Both the position numbers and the translations under genes were made by a program. The notes beneath the pieces are model-generated. The model worked only from the letters and a program-made list of their open reading frames with translations. It was not told where the DNA came from and did not search any database. From Symbiodinium natans (taxonomy: Eukaryota > Sar > Dinophyceae > Suessiales > Symbiodiniaceae), in assembly GCA_905221605.1 (NCBI GenBank), contig CAJNDS010002413.1:466001-530000 (forward strand): 64,000 bases of DNA, in the 5' to 3' direction. Below, one piece after another: positions 22,441 to 32,299 of this stretch. Position 1 is the stretch's first letter, and each line of letters begins with the position of its first letter.

Positions 22441-22831
22441 CAGATGTTTCCCACTCAGCACTCGACCTTGTCGTGGTACTCCTCCTCAGTCTCGCATCTT
22501 CCAGGTCACCAAACTCACCAACTAGCATCGGCTAGCTGATCCTTCAGGAAAAGATTGGCTTCATAGTTTCGCTTCTTCCAGCGTACCATCAGCCAAAAAC
22601 GTCTTCAGAGGTGGCAATCAGACGCCTTGCAGAAGGGGCTATAGAGTCCCTCGTTGAGTTTCATCATCATTTTGCCTCCTCTTTGCAAACTTCTCATGCA
22701 CTGAAACAAGGGCTCACACTAACCAGAAAAATCGCGGGCGCTCCATGGCGGCAACGCGGCCATGGCTTCCAAAAAAATGGCTGCGGGTTTCACTCACCCA
22801 CCCAACCACTGAGATCACTTAGCATCTCAGT

Positions 22832-25800
22832 TCATTCTTCATCCTCTTCGCCCTTCTTCTCGCCAGCTCCAGTTGACTCCATCAACTTGGCGCGGCGCTC
22901 CTTGGCGGCTTCCTTCATCTCCGCCAACTCAGCCGTCCTCGTTTCCATCATCACATCCTGCGAAGATCGGCTAGGCTCAGCTGGCGTCTCCGCAGGCCTC
23001 TCAGTTGGCTGGTCTCCAACCTTTCTCTTCTTCTCTTCCAACATCAGCTCCAAATCGGCAACACTAAAGCTTGCCTTCACACGCTCAGCAATCTGCGCGA
23101 TAGCTGCTGCATCCAACTCAGATGGTACAACTGACACAGGCGAGCGAACCGCTTCGCCTTCCAGCTTTGCTCTCTTAGCAGCTTCTTCCTCGGCAGCTGA
23201 CAGGTCGGCGATGCGCTTGCGCTTTCGCTCAGCTTCCTCGAACTCTCGGTCTTGCTGTTCCGCTGCAGCCTTGAGGATCCGCTTCAGGTCCTTTTCCTCC
23301 TTCTCGAGTTTCCCAACATTCTCACCCATGATCCCAAAGGCTTGCTGCCACATGTCGGCAGGCAACGTCAAGTTGAACCTCACCACATAGTCGGTCGGCA
23401 AGTGCCACTTACACTTGCAGATCCACACAACACCGCTTCGAGTCTCACTCGCAACCACCTTCTTCCAGCTTGCCGCCCTCTGCGTGTCGGTGATCTCCTC
23501 TTTCTTTTTCTCCAGGTCCTCCAAGAATCCTGCAACAGACTCCATCACGGATCTGTAGTGGCTGTAGGCCACAAACGACCACTTGGGGACTGGTCTCTCC
23601 CTCAGCTCCGGCTCGTGAATCCGAAGTGTATCACACGACAACATCGAAATCACTCGCACTCGCTCCACCAGTTCCTTAAACACCAAGGATCCTTCCTTTG
23701 CACTTCTCTTCCAGCGCAACACCCATGGGGGATAATACGAGCTCTCAGCTTCATCCTCCATGATCCTCTCTGCTCCCAAAATGGGTAGCATGCACAACAG
23801 ATCCACCATCCGCAAGACTCCGAGGTCCTGGTGCTCACCCAGAAGCAAAACAGGGACTATCCCTTTTCTCTTCAAGTACCTCACGAAGCTCAACATCGCC
23901 AGGCCACACGTTCCCGGCGGCACTTCCATGTACAGTCCTCCTTCATTCACTGCCATCTCCCAGATGATGGCCTTGCCACCAATCTGTCCACGGACATCCA
24001 AGATTCCGAAGATCTTCGTGGGTTTCTCCTGTAGCTCACACACCTCCTGGATGGGCTTCACCAGCTTCTCGTATGAGCTTTGATAGCGCAACATATCCTT
24101 GTCGGATAGCGTGCCTACCACGTCCTTGAGCTCTAGCTCATCCACTGGAGTTCCGCGCCGGCAGATACTCCATGACACATCACCGAACCACTTCGGCGGC
24201 TCTGGATCCGCCAGCTCCGGAAACACGTCGACCATCCGTTCAATCACCTTCGGCATGGCCTTGGGTTTCGGTGCAGCTTGGCCTGAGCCTCGGCTTTCAC
24301 CTTTATCACCCCTTTTTCCAGCAGCTCGGCGCTCCTTCTCTGCCTCTCGGAGATGGAATGCATGGCTTGCATCCGTGCCAGAGACTGTCACAGTCTGTTT
24401 GCACTTTTCGCACTTGGGCTTGCCACTTTCATCCCAGCTCAACCCGGCAGCATGCTCGGATCTGAACAACCATTTGCAAACCTTACACCAAAAGGGGCTT
24501 TTCATCTCAGCACCCTGCTCACCCTTCCTGCTGTCTTCAGCTGCCATTTTCCTGTCCTTCACCAAAGGTACAGGCTCCAGGCTAGGGCTAGCTTCCGTGG
24601 TGCTTGAACCAAAGCTTTTGCGGTTGGACCATAAATCCATTTCTTGAACCTCAGGGGAAGAGTCTTCACGAAGGGTTTCGGGACTTCTAAGGTGGAAATT
24701 TTCAAAAACTTCACCACACTTTTTCACACTTTTCAACGATCCAACTTGCTCCACACTGCATCCAGTTGCCTCGGCACACTGGTATGCCTGAACTCCAACC
24801 CTTGGTCGGATTCCACAGATCCTCCACACCTGCTGCACATCTTCACCAGGGTATATACCCATAGCTTGCTGGTGCTGACAGAATGTCACTTGACTCAAGC
24901 ACTTTGTAAGAACGTCAGCGATCATTCCCGCTGTCGGGCACCAAATGACCTTCAAGGTCTGAGCTTCCTGTATCCGCTCCTGAAGATAGCAGACAGCGAT
25001 GTCTAAGTGGCGAACTCGCCTACTCAACCCACGGTTTAGCAAAACCGCTCTCGCTGAGGAACTGTCAGTGTGCAATCGGATCGTGACATCTGACTCGGCC
25101 AACTGACCGATCAAAGTCGCAAGTCCCTCACTCTCCTGTACCGCAGTCAAGATGGCTCTCAACTCGGCTTCACAAGAACTCAGCGACACACACCCTTGAA
25201 CTCGAGAGATTCCCTTGATCAGGCATCCTCTATAAAAGATGGCTATGCCCGACACAGATCTTCGTCCTAACGACGCTTGGGGTGCCCAACTGGCATCCGC
25301 ATACACTTCCAGCTGCGCCGGCCCACTGTCCGGTACATTCCCATCAGGGCCAAAGTACTGCCATGCATGGTATTGTCCCTTTAGGAACCTAATCACTTGT
25401 CGCAATGCTTGCTCAAAGCATGCTGTTGGCTTGGACTGTCCTTGCGAAAGAATGGACATCCACCTACTCAGGTCAGGTCTCGACTGACCCCACCATGCAA
25501 TCCGGCCAAGTACTGCTCTGTACCTCGCAGCTGCAGTGTCACTCAACTCAGGATCCGAACCACTTGCTCTGCCCTTCTCGACCGTTTTCACGATGTCCGG
25601 AGGAGCAGTAACCACCTTCAGGTCCTTACAGAACTCTGTCTCGAACAGGGCATCTAAGTATGCCGGGGGCACTCGCATCCTGAGATGACTCCCTTGTCTC
25701 TCAATCTCTCGCCCCAAAAAGGTGATCTTTCCACCAGTGGAAGTGATTCGACCCGTTTCCTTGATCTTCAACTCTCCGTTCAGGGTGTCGGTCACCAACC

Positions 25801-28800
25801 GAATGGCATCTCTAGTGCCACACAGAATCAAATCGTCCACATAGCACAACATGAGGAATCTTTTCCCTCTCACAGTGCCCTCGAAGACGGAAGGTTCCGT
25901 TGGGCATTGCTTCAACCCAACTTTCTTCACAACTGTCGCCAGCTTCAAGTTCCAAGCTTTGGCGGCAACTCTCAAACCATTCATGGCTTGATCCAGAATC
26001 ATAAACACCGGGACATAATAGTCCTTGCAGGCGGAAACATCCTTGGGCAATTGGATAATCGCCTTCGATCCTTTCGGAAGGGGGGAATGCAAGAATGCAG
26101 TGCTAACATCCAAAGTTGCGATATCCATAGCATCTACCGAAGCAATGGCCAAAAGCGTCCGTAACGCTTCTAAAGAAGGAGTCGTAGCACTCAGTCCTAA
26201 AGATGATGCTGTGCTCCCCTTTGCGATGTCTTGCACCACACACCGAGCTCTCACAGCTTCCTTGCCATTCACCACCTTTGGGCCTATGACCCATCGGGTT
26301 GGGATGATCTTTATCCCATGCTGACGAGCAAACTTCTGAGCCTCGTCTGCTCCAACCACTCTCCCTGCTTTGTGAGCAGTCATACTCTGCAGCTCAGTTC
26401 GCCGGCCTTCCACTGTTTTATCCACATCTAATGGACATCCATCTATCTCAGACAGAACACTCGTGGGTCTTGCCAGCCAAACTTGGGATCCACACACCTT
26501 CATGGACTCCGGGAAAGTGCTATTCTTGTTGAGCAGAATCGAATTGGTCACATGTACCAACTTCGGACTCTCGTCACTGCTTACCATTTTAATAGGACCT
26601 TGAGGCACATCGAGTCTTGGGTCTAAATAAATACGATTGATCAGCCGGGGAACTCGATTGGACTCATCTGGAACTGAGTTCACATCTGAAGTTAAACTCT
26701 CTAAACGCCGGGGAACTCGACTGGACTCATTTGGAACTGAATCCACATCCATTTGAGGTTTTTCTTCCTCCATTGGGATCGCTTCATCCTCAGCGGGAGT
26801 TTCTCCTTCGAAGTATCCAGGTTCCATTGCCTCATCTGGAATCCCTTGGTAAGGCAAACTTGGATCCTCAAAATCCTCCATGTCAACATCCACAACTTCT
26901 GTCGCAGGTGTTGGGACGCTTTGCTTCTCCTCCAACTTGGGATCTGGTCGACTCTCATAGGTGATCTTCGGGCGTTTCAGGAGTGAAGGCTCACTTCCAG
27001 ACTCCATCACCCCCGCATCCTTTGAGCTTCTCTGGTCCATTTTTGGAGTTTCCTCTGTTGGTTCTTTCGATTCCAACCGTTGTCGTTGAGCTTTCAACCA
27101 ATCATCATACCGTTTTCGGCATTCAGCATTGTGGTTGGCTTTTCCTCTTTTTGGACCACACGCAGGACAGTTCGCTGTGCCACCATGTTCCTTCACCCAT
27201 GCAGCTGGAGGTCCAACTTTGCTCATGTCGGTGGTCGGTCCCTCAGACACTCGGCCCTCAAAGGCCTTGTCCGCTTCACCTTCAATCCGATCGGGCACAC
27301 CATCCTCTTTCTCCTTCAGAATCGGGGGAGCCAATGTATCCGATGGATCATGCTCCTTGAGCAAATGTTGACAATGCTCCAACCCAATCTTCAACGGAAC
27401 GATGTGCTTGATGGACTTTGCTCGAAAGTGTTTTGGACAACCATCCACCATGGCACTCACAACATGAGTCAAGCCACCAACTTCAGGGTACACATAGGCT
27501 GCTTCCACAAACCGGGAGAGCGCCGTGGTTTTCATCGAATCCGGTAGCTCAGCCAGAACTGTAGCACCTATCAACGACGATCCACACTCATGGAGGGATC
27601 TCTGTAGTACCAACTCCTGGGGTGATTTCTTCCCATCAAAGGCAGCTGCATGGTGATTGTGCATTGCAGCACAGTAAATCAGACCAAACTCAAACGCTCG
27701 AGGACTTCTTTTCAAGTCAAAGCCCTGCGCTCGTAGATCCAACCTCACCGTGCTGAACAACTCCTTGAGTGTTCTCACTGCCCTTTCCACACCACCAACC
27801 GCTTCATGTCCCTGCGGAGGTGCTCTTTGGGTCACAATCCTAATCCCCAGATTGGCTCTCTTGATGAGGGCGCTCACCGCTGTCTCGCTGTCTGTCCTCA
27901 ACAGTACAGCAGACCCTGCAATGTCCAGTCCGAAAGCATTCATCCAATAACGAATCCAGCTGGAGGTATTGTCAGCATTGGTCCCTACCAACAGACATCC
28001 AATCATTCTGGTTGACATTTCAGTCATGACCAGTACTTTCATGTTGGGAGCCGTCGGCTGGTCTTTCGCAAAAGTACCAGTTACCAGGTTGATGAAGCAG
28101 AAATCTGCTTGCAACGCCACGGGTCGGTCTTGAGCATCCTTGGTCCGACGATGCTGGGTTGTTCCTCTTGTCATCCGACAATGAGGACATTCGGACGAAA
28201 AAGGAATGTGGCCTCGCATCCGATGCAGCTCCATTTCTTCTTGCTTTTTCTTGGTCATTGACTGCACTGACTGCATCTGATCAACCTCCATCGGTCGTTG
28301 GCCATCATCCACATCCATGGGTCGAACCTCAGTTCTTCCAAAGGTTACTTTCTTTCGCTTTCCAGCATCACCTTGCAGGTAGATCCAAGGACATCCAGCC
28401 CAGGATACTCCATATCCCATGACTCCTTTCTTCTCGTGTCGCAGCGAAATCTCTCTTCGAGTGAACTTCACTTCCCAACCAGTATTCACCATCTGCTCGG
28501 TGCTCAAGATGTTGTGAGCCACATCTGCTACAACTCCAGTCACACACACCGATGTCAAACCAAGATACTGCTTTCCTTCATACATAGGCAGCAAGGCTCG
28601 GATGCGAACTCGCTCGAAGACATTCACCGGGGTATCGTTGGCTGCTGAGTACCTCTCATTAGGTCCCAACGCCTTCCGATCCAAGATCTGGAACTCATCC
28701 AAGTATCTTTTCGCAATCACAGTCACCGATGCTCCTGAGTCAATCAACCACCATTTGCTTGCATCATCCTTTTCCATGCTTTTGACTTGATTCATCGGAG

Positions 28801-30475
28801 GTTTCATCAAAGACCGAACTGACTTAGATGGCAACATCTGAGATAAATCGGTAGAGATCCGATGCTCCAACTCGGCAATCCGGACTCTCGTCTCAACTTC
28901 CCATGACCAATCTATCTCATCAGTACTCCGGGGAATCCACTCTTTTCTCACTTCATCGAGCAATCCTTCCAGAGGTTGCAACACAGATTCCACTCGGGCC
29001 TCTGACTCAGGTTCATTCCATTCACCTCCAGTTAGCTGGTAGTCACTCGACTCACCCTCTTGGGAGACTTCAGCAACTGTCTTCCCCTTTCCTTTGCCTT
29101 TTCCTTTGGGCTTTCCCTTTTCGGGCTTCTTCTTGGGATCTCCTTTTGCCTTGGCTTTCGCCTTAGCATTGGGGGAATTGGGCTTCTTGCCTGAATCTCC
29201 CTCCTTATACCAGCAATCGCGGGCATAATGTCCCTTTCCACCACACACATAGCACTCCACATCCTTCTTGTTCTGGCTTGAAGCTCGTTTGCCAGCACCT
29301 TTGCTTGATTCGCGCTTGCCTTTCTGTTCCTTTCCTTTGCCTTTTGGTTTTCCTTCGTTGCCCTTTCCCTCATTGGGATCTCGAAAAGGTTGAAGCTTCG
29401 TGCCAGGGGCTTCTGACCACACCCTTTGTTGCACCTCAAACTTCAGAGCAACTCTTTTCAGATCTTCAAACGATTCACTATCGCCATGCAACAAGCAATG
29501 GCTTCTACACCGATCTGGCAAACTGCGCAGCAAAACCATAACCGAATCCGCTTCTTGGATCTGCAAACCACCAGCATGCACATCGGGATCAAGACTATTG
29601 AGCAGCTTGGTGTACTTGTTCAACTCATGCTCAATCTTTCGAATGATCTCCGGAATACTGGGTGCTTTCACGGTTTGATTCACCAGCTGCGACCGAAAGA
29701 ACAGGCATTCAGCTCGCGACTTCAGGCAAAACTCCTTCGCCAGCAATCTCAAAGCCACAAAACCAGATTGTTGATAAGTGCTCTCACTTTCAACATATGT
29801 CTGCAAAATCAGAGAACTCTTCTCATGATTTGCAAAAGTCTGTCGCAGGATGTGCATCAGCCTCGTCGACCTCTTCTGTTGCTCCACAGTAAGTCGATCC
29901 TGTTTCAGCCGAGACTCTTCTTGAGTCTTCACCGCATGCATGAGCTCATTGGGAAACACTTCTGAACCCAAACCAACCCAACTGGTCAGCTTCTCCATCC
30001 AGGTCAAGAATCCAAGAGCTTCAGAGATGCGATCCTTCCAAGACGAAAAGTCAATGGTCGGCAAACTGGGCAACCATTTGTCCGATCGAGCAAACACATC
30101 CCTTTCCCTTTCTTGCTCCAGAGGTGGAGGTCTCAGTGGGGGACTTGGGCTCGCCATCCGAAAAAGCTGGGTCCCCTTCGCAGGAGTACCCACTGGCGAT
30201 GCACCTTGACATCCCGAAGAAGAACTGGGCATGTTCTCAGGAACACCATCCTGAGGTAAGGGGGGATTCACCTGTTGCTGTTGCTGTGGCTGCTGTTGCT
30301 GATGCTGCTGTATCATCCACTGCTGATGCTGCTGCTGTTGCTGCACCATGGACGAAGTCATCGTTTGCATAAACTGCTGTTGCTGCACAACCAGTTGCTG
30401 CATCATGCTTTCCAATTCTCGCACTTGTCTCGTCAACCCTTGCACGTCGGGTGATGTTTGTGATGGTGTCACCAC
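22832..30475 (-). CDS. Copia-type Gag-Pol polyprotein with long C-terminal extension
   Basis: One open frame of 2,547 codons encodes the proteins of a Ty1/Copia LTR retrotransposon. From the N-terminus: a Gln-rich coiled region (about 10-70); Gag; a CCHC zinc knuckle CYVCGGKGHYARDC (C408, C411, H416, C421) followed by a Lys-rich tract; an aspartic protease with DSG (D579); integrase with an HHCC-like cluster (H751, H756, C763, C766) and D791, D862, E897; reverse transcriptase with YVDD (1545-1548); and RNase H beginning at YADASW (D1727) and ending near 1,860. This is the Copia order, integrase before reverse transcriptase. The remaining ~680 residues are unusual: a four-cysteine cluster (C1997, C2000, C2022, C2025), a region I do not recognise, and a charged coiled coil near the end. 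All catalytic residues are present. The annotated start is a GTG, and coding similarity appears to continue upstream in other frames, so the true Gag start is probably lost to frameshift. Confidence 0.93.
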   Translation of the reverse strand: MVTPSQTSPDVQGLTRQVRELESMMQQLVVQQQQFMQTMTSSMVQQQQQHQQWMIQQHQQQQPQQQQQVNPPLPQDGVPENMPSSSSGCQGASPVGTPAKGTQLFRMASPSPPLRPPPLEQERERDVFARSDKWLPSLPTIDFSSWKDRISEALGFLTWMEKLTSWVGLGSEVFPNELMHAVKTQEESRLKQDRLTVEQQKRSTRLMHILRQTFANHEKSSLILQTYVESESTYQQSGFVALRLLAKEFCLKSRAECLFFRSQLVNQTVKAPSIPEIIRKIEHELNKYTKLLNSLDPDVHAGGLQIQEADSVMVLLRSLPDRCRSHCLLHGDSESFEDLKRVALKFEVQQRVWSEAPGTKLQPFRDPNEGKGNEGKPKGKGKEQKGKRESSKGAGKRASSQNKKDVECYVCGGKGHYARDCWYKEGDSGKKPNSPNAKAKAKAKGDPKKKPEKGKPKGKGKGKGKTVAEVSQEGESSDYQLTGGEWNEPESEARVESVLQPLEGLLDEVRKEWIPRSTDEIDWSWEVETRVRIAELEHRISTDLSQMLPSKSVRSLMKPPMNQVKSMEKDDASKWWLIDSGASVTVIAKRYLDEFQILDRKALGPNERYSAANDTPVNVFERVRIRALLPMYEGKQYLGLTSVCVTGVVADVAHNILSTEQMVNTGWEVKFTRREISLRHEKKGVMGYGVSWAGCPWIYLQGDAGKRKKVTFGRTEVRPMDVDDGQRPMEVDQMQSVQSMTKKKQEEMELHRMRGHIPFSSECPHCRMTRGTTQHRRTKDAQDRPVALQADFCFINLVTGTFAKDQPTAPNMKVLVMTEMSTRMIGCLLVGTNADNTSSWIRYWMNAFGLDIAGSAVLLRTDSETAVSALIKRANLGIRIVTQRAPPQGHEAVGGVERAVRTLKELFSTVRLDLRAQGFDLKRSPRAFEFGLIYCAAMHNHHAAAFDGKKSPQELVLQRSLHECGSSLIGATVLAELPDSMKTTALSRFVEAAYVYPEVGGLTHVVSAMVDGCPKHFRAKSIKHIVPLKIGLEHCQHLLKEHDPSDTLAPPILKEKEDGVPDRIEGEADKAFEGRVSEGPTTDMSKVGPPAAWVKEHGGTANCPACGPKRGKANHNAECRKRYDDWLKAQRQRLESKEPTEETPKMDQRSSKDAGVMESGSEPSLLKRPKITYESRPDPKLEEKQSVPTPATEVVDVDMEDFEDPSLPYQGIPDEAMEPGYFEGETPAEDEAIPMEEEKPQMDVDSVPNESSRVPRRLESLTSDVNSVPDESNRVPRLINRIYLDPRLDVPQGPIKMVSSDESPKLVHVTNSILLNKNSTFPESMKVCGSQVWLARPTSVLSEIDGCPLDVDKTVEGRRTELQSMTAHKAGRVVGADEAQKFARQHGIKIIPTRWVIGPKVVNGKEAVRARCVVQDIAKGSTASSLGLSATTPSLEALRTLLAIASVDAMDIATLDVSTAFLHSPLPKGSKAIIQLPKDVSACKDYYVPVFMILDQAMNGLRVAAKAWNLKLATVVKKVGLKQCPTEPSVFEGTVRGKRFLMLCYVDDLILCGTRDAIRLVTDTLNGELKIKETGRITSTGGKITFLGREIERQGSHLRMRVPPAYLDALFETEFCKDLKVVTAPPDIVKTVEKGRASGSDPELSDTAAARYRAVLGRIAWWGQSRPDLSRWMSILSQGQSKPTACFEQALRQVIRFLKGQYHAWQYFGPDGNVPDSGPAQLEVYADASWAPQASLGRRSVSGIAIFYRGCLIKGISRVQGCVSLSSCEAELRAILTAVQESEGLATLIGQLAESDVTIRLHTDSSSARAVLLNRGLSRRVRHLDIAVCYLQERIQEAQTLKVIWCPTAGMIADVLTKCLSQVTFCQHQQAMGIYPGEDVQQVWRICGIRPRVGVQAYQCAEATGCSVEQVGSLKSVKKCGEVFENFHLRSPETLREDSSPEVQEMDLWSNRKSFGSSTTEASPSLEPVPLVKDRKMAAEDSRKGEQGAEMKSPFWCKVCKWLFRSEHAAGLSWDESGKPKCEKCKQTVTVSGTDASHAFHLREAEKERRAAGKRGDKGESRGSGQAAPKPKAMPKVIERMVDVFPELADPEPPKWFGDVSWSICRRGTPVDELELKDVVGTLSDKDMLRYQSSYEKLVKPIQEVCELQEKPTKIFGILDVRGQIGGKAIIWEMAVNEGGLYMEVPPGTCGLAMLSFVRYLKRKGIVPVLLLGEHQDLGVLRMVDLLCMLPILGAERIMEDEAESSYYPPWVLRWKRSAKEGSLVFKELVERVRVISMLSCDTLRIHEPELRERPVPKWSFVAYSHYRSVMESVAGFLEDLEKKKEEITDTQRAASWKKVVASETRSGVVWICKCKWHLPTDYVVRFNLTLPADMWQQAFGIMGENVGKLEKEEKDLKRILKAAAEQQDREFEEAERKRKRIADLSAAEEEAAKRAKLEGEAVRSPVSVVPSELDAAAIAQIAERVKASFSVADLELMLEEKKRKVGDQPTERPAETPAEPSRSSQDVMMETRTAELAEMKEAAKERRAKLMESTGAGEKKGEEDEE

Positions 30476-30864
30476 AGGTTGAGGAGGTCCAGTGGATAGA
30501 TAGTCCTGGTGGTAACGAAGGACTTCCTACCGCTTGTTGAGGCAAACCAGGGGGAAACGAAGGGCCTCCCATTGTCTGTTGGGGTGCTCCAGTAGCTACC
30601 CCATGAGGGCTTCTGGCGGGAGTTCGACCTCTGGGCACTGGGCCATAACACAGGTTGGCTTCCTTGTGCCAAACCTTGCACCCACAGTGGGTTGGGATTT
30701 TCCAAAAAAGGAAAAAGGTCTACCCTTCGCCTTCCATGATGGGCACAGAGCTTCCACGCTCTTGTCCACCTCTTGGACTCCTCACATGAGCTCCACTGGT
30801 ATGTCGTGGGGATGTATTCAACATAGTTCCTGAACTCAGGCTCCAGCCTGCAGTCTCTCCACAA
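30476..30864 (-). pseudogene. Upstream Gag leader broken by frameshifts
   Basis: Upstream of the long frame, minus-strand reading continues in a second frame (GGPSFPPGLPQQAVGSPSLP, 30,505-30,638) and then a third (DLFPFLENPNPLWVQGLAQG, before about 30,645). Proline-rich style and continuity suggest one original N-terminus. The break near 30,495-30,503 coincides with a tandem CTAT duplication on the coding strand; the other break is near 30,645. The element is therefore probably not intact at its 5' coding end. Confidence 0.55.
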
Positions 30865-31211
30865 CGTCTTCTGGCGAAAATTCTCTCACCAACACCAGAT
30901 GGTCCAGGCTTCTGAAGAACCTTAGTTCTACTCTACCAAGCACCGTATTGCTCCAAGATCGGTCACAACCAATCCAGTTCCAGACAAACCACCTTGCCCG
31001 GGCTCCAAAGTGCCTCAACAGCCGCTGAACCAACTGCTTCCAAGCCTGATGAGTCCGGATACGCCTTCTCACAGGATAGACTTCCCGGTACTCTTACACG
31101 GTCCGAGTACAAGAGATTCCGGTCCACTGGCAGTCTGGGCTCCAAACCCAAACTTGCCTCCAGGCACTCACAGAGTCCTAACAGACAACCAAAGACCATA
31201 CACGGGCTCGT

Positions 31212-32290
31212 CGCACCAAGGGAATGTGGCCAGGGCATCCCCTTAGTGTTGAAGTGAACCCTCAGCAAAATGCGGGGTGGAAGATCGTGGCTGATCATTG
31301 AAGGTTTTGTCATGTTTTGGATCAGCTTGTATAGTTTTGTTTTGCTTCGGAGTGATTGGGAATCTTTGTGATCCCATCCTTGATGTTTTTGCCTCGATGA
31401 TTTTCGTTTTTGCCCAATACGCTACTTTGAGTGAGTATGCAGTGTGTAGGAACTTGTTCTGAAGCTGAGTTTGAGCTCACATGTGAATTCGTTTAGTTTG
31501 CGCACTTCGTGACTTTTGGCTCAAGGCCTGCGAGTGAAAAAGAGCGTGTCCGCACTTGGTTGAGATAGGTTTGGGTTCGTGCTTTCAAGGGAAAAGGTAC
31601 CAGAGGGACCTTCGACTTTTCACGGTGTGAGCATTTGTGGTTGCAAGGGGGTTGGTTTGCGGGTGCATGTCTTTGGTTTCAGTGTGCAAGAAAACTCCAA
31701 CCTGGGTGGCCTTGTGTGTTCACACAGGAAATCCAAAATCTAGGGCCCGTTTTCGTGCCCAGAATTGAGCTGCTTTTGGAACCCATTTGAGTTCAATAAT
31801 AATTGAAATCAACTTACAGACAAACAAGTTTTTTTTCTTTTTGAACTTTAGAGAAATCGAAAAAACACTGGAAAGAAGCAGAGTTGTGAAACTTAGACAA
31901 TTTTCTTCAGATTCAGCAGCAGATTCATGCACAGCAACACTTTTTTGTTTTTTCAGCTCAAATTGCCTTCGTCCGTCTGAACAGAATTTTTCTCTTGCTT
32001 TTTGTTCAATGTTTTCTTTGTTTTTTGTCGAACCAAAACACAAACAGATCGTTCAGCAAGTGTTTTGGTGAGTGCTGTCAGCCCGGTAAGCTGTCGATTG
32101 ACCAGAAAGACAGTGAAAAAATTGCAATCGGAACTTAAGAATCCATAAAGAATGTACATTTTGTGGTTGCGGCTTGTTTTCTGAGTGTGCATGTGCAAGA
32201 GTGTTGTGGATGTGTGTGTGTGTGAGCATTTGTGGTTGCAAAGTGGGTTGGTTGCGGGTGCATGTCTTTGGCTTCAGTGTGCAAGGAAAG
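31212..32290 (-). repeat. Right arm of the retroelement complex (inverted with left arm)
   Basis: 31,212-31,625 mirrors 21,700-22,195, and 31,960-32,290 mirrors 20,880-21,270. Between them sits a second copy of the GGGTGCATGTCTTTGG block (31,655 and 32,256) and the direct-orientation block 31,700-31,790. In the orientation of the polyprotein gene this arm is in the 5' LTR position. A nested or rearranged structure is evident. Confidence 0.8.
31514..31525 (+). promoter_or_regulatory. Possible relict spliced-leader match, right arm
   Basis: TTTTGGCTCAAG on the plus strand, preceded by CTTCGTGAC. It matches the 3' 12 bases of the dinoflagellate spliced leader. A chance match of 12 bases in 64 kb is unlikely but possible. 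The two occurrences here are one event copied with the arms. Confidence 0.45.
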
Positions 32291-32299
32291 TGTCAATGT

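Noticed and set aside
21280-22830. Direct LTR at the 3' side of the Copia gene
   Set aside because: No direct match to the region upstream of gag was seen; the flanking similarity is inverted.
22611-26324. Plus-strand ORFs opposite the polyprotein (for example 259 codons at 22,611-23,390)
   Set aside because: Antisense shadows of the 2,547-codon minus-strand frame, with no domain of their own.
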